Shown: positions 63,410 to 64,000 of the stretch, piece after piece
Numbering within the stretch: position 1 is the first letter of the stretch
Layout: each line of letters starts with the position of its first letter
NCBI RefSeq assembly: GCF_010111755.1
Contig: NC_088957.1
Span: 558,001-622,000 of the forward strand
Direction of reading: 5' to 3'
Length of the DNA stretch: 64,000 nt
DNA from: Nakaseomyces glabratus
Taxonomy: Eukaryota > Ascomycota > Saccharomycetes > Saccharomycetales > Saccharomycetaceae
Notes under the pieces: generated by a model
What the model was told of the DNA's origin: nothing
Databases searched by the model: none
Seen by the model: the letters and a program-made list of their open reading frames with translations, nothing else
Translations under genes and position numbers: made by a program

Positions 63410-64000
63410 ATGACATTCGAAGTAGGCACAAGGTGTTGGTATCCATCCGAAAATGGATGGATTCCTTGTGAAGTTAGTAAGAATGAACCTCGTGATGGGA
63501 AGTACCACTTACAATTCACATTAGAGGACGGAAGCCTCATTGACCTGGACACAGATTCAATAGATTACAACGATAGTCTCTCAAATGAGGGATCTCCCAT
63601 GCCAGTACTACGTAACCCGCATTCGAGGGAATCTACTCAAGATTTAACTACATTATCATATCTGAATGAACCAGCTGTTCTACATGCTATTAAACTACGA
63701 TATATGAATAAAGAAATATACACATACTCCGGTATTGTGCTGGTCGCTACAAACCCATTTGCCCAAATGGAAGAACTATATAGCAATGATATGATCAAGA
63801 AATACTCTCGGATAACATCGCGTGAGGAGCTGGATCCCCATCTGTTTGCCATTGCTCACGATGCATATACCACGATGGATTCTCAGAGTAGAAACCAGAC
63901 TATTGTGGTCAGCGGTGAATCTGGGGCTGGTAAAACAGTCTCCGCTAAATATATCATGAGATATTTTGCTTCATTAGATGACAATAATGCAGCAGTAGTC
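63410..64000 (+). CDS. MYO4: Class V myosin heavy chain, N-terminal part only
   Basis: 197 codons visible; the gene runs off the right edge. The start MTFEVGTRCWYPSENGW is the class V SH3-like N-terminus. LTTLSYLNEPAVLHAIKLRYMNKEIYTYSGIVL and the ATP-binding P-loop GESGAGKT (residues 169-176), followed by VSAKYIMRYFAS, start the motor domain. In S. cerevisiae Myo4 carries ASH1 mRNA and cortical ER to the bud and Myo2 carries organelles and vesicles. Adjacency to FRT2, SAW1 and DRS2 indicates MYO4; the visible part alone does not separate it well from MYO2. Confidence 0.88.
   Translation, partial: MTFEVGTRCWYPSENGWIPCEVSKNEPRDGKYHLQFTLEDGSLIDLDTDSIDYNDSLSNEGSPMPVLRNPHSRESTQDLTTLSYLNEPAVLHAIKLRYMNKEIYTYSGIVLVATNPFAQMEELYSNDMIKKYSRITSREELDPHLFAIAHDAYTTMDSQSRNQTIVVSGESGAGKTVSAKYIMRYFASLDDNNAAVV

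Overview
This window is nuclear DNA from a budding yeast of the Saccharomycetaceae. Almost every gene can be matched by recognisable protein motifs to a Saccharomyces cerevisiae gene. The only intron found has the yeast GTATGT and TACTAAC signals, and there is one tRNA-Arg(UCU). Gene order looks like one track of a post-whole-genome-duplication yeast: genes that S. cerevisiae keeps on the ohnologous chromosome XIV track are missing here. Long gene-poor intergenic regions, G/C homopolymer runs and coding minisatellites would fit a Nakaseomyces species such as N. glabratus (Candida glabrata). That species call is inference and was not checked.

There are three synteny blocks. Block 1 (1-15820) matches S. 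cerevisiae chromosome IV-left: GDH2 (5' end only), PRR2, NOP6, SHR3 and the YDL211C/TDA7-type protein. An extra RHO5-like GTPase lies between NOP6 and SHR3. Block 2 (17536-46688) matches chromosome VIII-right, inverted: CRP1, DCD1, RPB12, DSE2, CHS7, RPL42, YHR140W, SPS100, YHR138C, ARO9 and SPL2. It continues with a locally inverted cassette (ECM14, IGO, WSS1, YCK1) and then the YHR131C-type PH protein. Block 3 (47085-64000) matches chromosome I-left: the tRNA-Arg at the junction, then LTE1, MAK16, DRS2, SAW1, FRT2 and the 5' end of MYO4.

Themes are ribosome biogenesis (NOP6, MAK16, RPB12, with PAC/RRPE promoter elements; RPL42), septum and cell wall (DSE2 behind four Ace2-type sites, CHS7, SPS100), phosphate control (an SPL2 candidate behind two Pho4-type CACGTG boxes), and mitosis or polarity (LTE1, MYO4, YCK1). 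Amino-acid metabolism and permease supply (GDH2, ARO9, SHR3) and DNA repair (WSS1, SAW1) are also represented.

The most unusual items are: a GC-rich, gene-free island at about 26.8-27.3 kb with nested long-range base pairing that looks like an unidentified structured RNA; a RHO5 relative whose P-loop and switch II have lost the residues for GTP hydrolysis in the way animal Rnd proteins have; a methionine-rich 18-residue tandem repeat in CRP1; a natural (SGGG)13 linker in the SPS100 protein; and an RPL42 intron with an exceptionally long branch-point to 3' splice-site distance.
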